Source: an uncultured Oscillospiraceae bacterium
GTDB taxonomy: Bacteria > Bacillota > Clostridia > Oscillospirales > Acutalibacteraceae
Assembly: GCA_900539425.1 (NCBI GenBank)
Contig: UQBX01000003.1
Span: forward strand, 62,001-126,000
Direction of reading: 5' to 3'
Length of the DNA stretch: 64,000 nt
The position numbers and the translations under genes are program-made. This document shows positions 61,765-64,000 of this stretch, one piece after another. Position 1 is the stretch's first letter. Every line of letters begins with the position of its first letter. The notes beneath the pieces were generated by a model. The model ran no database searches, was not told the DNA's origin, and was given only the letters and a program-made list of their open reading frames with translations.

Positions 61765-61795
61765 AAGCCGCTGAAAACAGCGGCTTTTATTTTTC
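61765..61795 (+). terminator. Rho-independent terminator after the P-loop gene
   Basis: A 9-bp perfect stem AAGCCGCTG (61765-61773) / CAGCGGCTT (61778-61786) with an AAAA loop, then TTTTATTTTT. Confidence 0.92.
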
Positions 61796-61878
61796 GTATT
61801 ATTTACAATCGTCCTTGCCATGCGGAATTGTCAAATGTTAAAATAAAATTTAAGCACAGAATAATTTTAATTTTTCTA

Positions 61879-61907
61879 TTGACAAAAAGTCCTCTAATAT
61901 ATATAAT
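61879..61907 (+). promoter_or_regulatory. Consensus sigma-A promoter of yceD-rpmF
   Basis: TTGACA (61879-61884), a 17-base spacer and TATAAT (61902-61907), both exact consensus hexamers, 28 bases before the yceD start. Expected to be strong. Confidence 0.92.
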
Positions 61908-61935
61908 ACTTAAAGTGCAGACGAGGTGTGGCTTT

Positions 61936-62442
61936 ATGAAAATTGATGTTTCAAATCTTTTTAACGGAGATTCAAAGCCCATTAAAATTGACTACACGCT
62001 GGATTTAGAGGATCTGGTCTACAGTACCTATAATCCTATTAAGGACGGTGCTGAAGTCAAAGGCTCGGTTTATGAAAAGGCAAATGTTGTCTTTCTTGAT
62101 ACTGAGGTTTCCTTTAAATTTTACGGTTTTTGTGACAGATGTGCCGAGGAAGTCATCAAAGATATGAGTTTCCCGGTAAAAAAGATCCTTGTTCCTAAAC
62201 TCGCCAACGACGCCGATGCTGATTTTGATGAATACGTTGTTGTGCCAAACGGAATACTTGATCTGAATGAATTTATAACTGAAGAAATTCAGCTTTTTTT
62301 ACCGTCAAAAATTCTTTGTAAACCTGATTGCAAAGGTTTGTGTTATAAATGCGGTAAAAACCTTAACTTTGGAAATTGCGGCTGCAAAAAAGACGTTGAT
62401 CCGCGTATGGAAGCTCTTCTGCAGTTGCTTGATGAACAATAA
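61936..62442 (+). CDS. yceD: DUF177 (YceD) family protein, 23S rRNA accumulation factor
   Basis: A 168-aa protein of the YceD family. The family core is YDYTLDLED-like opening, FYGFCDRCAEEV with a CxxC, then DLNEFITEEIQLFLPSK, and a C-terminal cysteine cluster in CKPDCKGLCYKCGKNLNFGNC that likely binds zinc. YceD is almost always next to rpmF and helps 23S rRNA accumulation in plants and E. coli. ATG 61936 is selected; an upstream in-frame ATG 61828 precedes the promoter and is excluded. GAGGTG lies upstream. Confidence 0.93.
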   Translation: MKIDVSNLFNGDSKPIKIDYTLDLEDLVYSTYNPIKDGAEVKGSVYEKANVVFLDTEVSFKFYGFCDRCAEEVIKDMSFPVKKILVPKLANDADADFDEYVVVPNGILDLNEFITEEIQLFLPSKILCKPDCKGLCYKCGKNLNFGNCGCKKDVDPRMEALLQLLDEQ

Positions 62443-62479
62443 TAAATCATACTGAATATAAATTAAGGAGGCTATAAAG

Positions 62480-62665
62480 ATGGCAGTACCAAAGAGAAGA
62501 ACATCTACGGCAAGAAAGAATAAGAGACGTTCAAGCGTTTGGAAAATGAGTGCACCCACACTTGTTAAGTGCTCAAACTGCGGCGCATACACTGTTGCTC
62601 ATAAGGTATGCTCAAGCTGCGGATATTATAACGGCAAGCAGGTTGTTGTTAAAGACGAAGCATAA
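62480..62665 (+). CDS. rpmF: 50S ribosomal protein L32
   Basis: A 61-aa zinc-ribbon ribosomal protein. The N-terminus MAVPKRRTSTARKNKRRS is the family signature, and the zinc ligands are C31, C34, C44 and C47. AAGGAGG lies upstream of the ATG. It is coupled with yceD in the usual pair and ended by a terminator 15 bases later. Confidence 0.98.
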   Translation: MAVPKRRTSTARKNKRRSSVWKMSAPTLVKCSNCGAYTVAHKVCSSCGYYNGKQVVVKDEA

Positions 62666-62680
62666 CTTCTAAACATTTCG

Positions 62681-62714
62681 GACGGGCATATTATATATGT
62701 CCGTCTTTCTTTTT
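62681..62714 (+). terminator. Rho-independent terminator after rpmF
   Basis: GACGGGCATA (62681-62690) and TATGTCCGTC (62696-62705) form a 10-bp stem with one G-T pair, then TTTCTTTTT. Confidence 0.85.
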
Positions 62715-62741
62715 AATATTTATTTGAAGGGAGGTTTTGCC

Positions 62742-64000
62742 GTGAAAGGCACTGTTGCAATTGTAGGAAGGCCTAATGTCGGCAAATCTACACTCTTTAA
62801 TAAACTAACAGGTTCACGTATATCTATTGTTGATGACACGCCCGGTGTCACAAGAGACCGCATTTACGGTGACTGCGAGTGGCTTGGCCATAAATTTCTT
62901 CTTATTGATACAGGCGGTATTGAGCCGTATTCTGATGATGTAATTTTAAAGCAGATGAGAGCGCAGGCTGAAATTGCTATTGAAACAGCTGACGTGATAA
63001 TCCTTGTTACTGATATTACAACAGGAATACTTGCCGCAGACAGTGAGGTTGCGTCAATGCTTCAGAAAAGCGGCAAGCCTATTGTCCTTTGTGTAAACAA
63101 GTGTGACAGCGTAGGTGCTGTTCCGCCCGAGTTCTATGAGTTCTATAATTTAGGTCTCGGAGATCCTTTTGCCGTGTCATCTGTTCACGGTCACGGTACA
63201 GGAGATCTGCTTGATGAGATTATAAAATATCTTCCTGAAGATAATAATAGCAGTGAAGAGGATGATGAGATTATAAACGTTGCCGTAATCGGCAAGCCTA
63301 ATGTTGGCAAATCTTCACTTGTAAATAAAATATGCGGAGAAAACAGGACGATTGTTTCCGATATTGCGGGCACAACCAGAGATACAACAGATACTTTTGT
63401 TGAGAATTCTTATGGTAAATTTAATATTATAGATACCGCAGGAATACGCAAAAAAAGTAAAGTTACGGACGCAATTGAGCGTTTCAGCGTTATTAGGGCA
63501 AAATCTGCGGTTGACCGTGCAAATGTGTGTGTAATCATGATAGACGCTGTTGAAGGCTTTACTGAGCAGGATTCAAAAATTGCGGGTATTGCTCTTGAAG
63601 CGGGAAAAGCGTGTATTGTTGCGGTCAATAAATGGGACGCTGTAGAAAAAGATTCGGATACCATGAAAGAATATAAACAGAAGCTAAGCGTTGATTTTTC
63701 ATTCATGTCTTATGCACCCGTTCTGTTTATTTCTGCTAAAACAGGTCAAAGACTTGATAAACTGTTTGAGCTTATAGCTTTTGTTCATTCTCAGAATTCT
63801 ATGAGAATATCAACGGGCAAACTTAACGAAGTTCTTGCTGAGGCAACCGCACGAGTTCAGCCTCCTACGGACAAGGGCAAACGTCTTAAAATCTATTATA
63901 TGACACAGGCGTCAACAAGGCCGCCCGCATTTGTTTTCTTTGTTAATAATGCGGAACTATTCCATTTTTCTTATCAAAGATACCTTGAAAATCAGATAAG
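62742..64000 (+). CDS. der: GTPase Der, 3'-truncated by window edge
   Basis: The first 419 codons of the double-GTPase Der (EngA), which matures the 50S subunit; full proteins are about 440 aa, so only the end of the KH-like domain is missing. The first G domain has GRPNVGKST (9-17), DTPGVTRDR, DTGG and NKCD. The second has GKPNVGKSS, DIAGTTRDT, DTAG and NKWD. GTG 62742 has GGGAGG about 7 bases upstream. The frame is open to the last base of the window, with no sign of disruption. Confidence 0.96.
   Translation, partial: MKGTVAIVGRPNVGKSTLFNKLTGSRISIVDDTPGVTRDRIYGDCEWLGHKFLLIDTGGIEPYSDDVILKQMRAQAEIAIETADVIILVTDITTGILAADSEVASMLQKSGKPIVLCVNKCDSVGAVPPEFYEFYNLGLGDPFAVSSVHGHGTGDLLDEIIKYLPEDNNSSEEDDEIINVAVIGKPNVGKSSLVNKICGENRTIVSDIAGTTRDTTDTFVENSYGKFNIIDTAGIRKKSKVTDAIERFSVIRAKSAVDRANVCVIMIDAVEGFTEQDSKIAGIALEAGKACIVAVNKWDAVEKDSDTMKEYKQKLSVDFSFMSYAPVLFISAKTGQRLDKLFELIAFVHSQNSMRISTGKLNEVLAEATARVQPPTDKGKRLKIYYMTQASTRPPAFVFFVNNAELFHFSYQRYLENQI

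Noticed and set aside
1..64000. CRISPR arrays, rRNA or tRNA genes
   Set aside because: No regularly spaced repeats and no tRNA- or rRNA-like sequences were seen; intergenic gaps are too short except for 32227-32735, which holds none.

Overview
The window reads as chromosomal DNA of an endospore-forming, Gram-positive Clostridia member. Evidence for this is spoVM, a SipL-type DUF3794/LysM gene, spoIVA, remA, a PASTA-domain kinase, AddAB rather than RecBCD, and AGGAGG-type ribosome binding sites. The large exported family-43 glycosidase-like proteins with MKKHxSKRL-type signal peptides suggest a gut or rumen fibre degrader of the Ruminococcaceae/Oscillospirales type. That lineage is inferred from gene content only. 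No rRNA, tRNA, CRISPR array, transposase or prophage gene was seen.

Positions 1-12.4 kb: a tight plus-strand run of overlapping genes. It holds two tandem M42 aminopeptidases (the first cut by the window edge), an acetyltransferase, a PLP enzyme of the methionine gamma-lyase/aluminium-resistance family, a DUF2461 protein, a phosphohexomutase and the addB-addA recombination nuclease. Next come rpmE (own promoter and terminator), yigZ and a convergent metallophosphoesterase.

Positions 14.4-25.7 kb: the dgt-dnaG-rpoD macromolecular-synthesis cluster, continuing into DUF896, thymidylate kinase, a DUF2156 protein, GNAT, a DJ-1 protein, 5-formyl-THF cyclo-ligase, mltG, a U32 protein and a penicillin-binding protein. 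A WYL-domain regulator follows with its own promoter and a palindrome.

Positions 26.8-39.0 kb: the accessory island and the most unusual part. Two giant exported GH43-like proteins (1746 and 2032 aa) are transcribed divergently from a 509-bp AT-rich region. That region carries an exact 19-bp inverted pair of operator-like sites plus a third, imperfect copy. Each giant gene is followed, with its own Shine-Dalgarno sequence, by a tiny gene (39 and 44 codons). The two tiny proteins are clear paralogues and absent from conventional ORF lists. The locus is therefore a mirror-image pair of [giant glycosidase + micro-protein] units.

Positions 39.1-52.4 kb: a housekeeping superoperon in nearly the order of the B. 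subtilis yloC-spoVM region: yicC, remA, gmk, rpoZ, priA, def, fmt, Zn-peptidase, rsmB, rlmN, PP2C phosphatase, PASTA kinase, rsgA, thiN, a 47-aa membrane peptide and spoVM. coaBC and rpe are not there. Directly downstream are sipL and spoIVA, so the spore-coat basement-layer genes spoVM, sipL and spoIVA lie within about 3.2 kb.

Positions 55.5-64 kb: DUF1294 and zinc-ribbon genes (minus strand), a GHL10 lipoprotein, mtaB (minus strand), a D-Ala-D-Ala carboxypeptidase, pgi, a small P-loop protein, yceD-rpmF, and der, which runs off the right edge.
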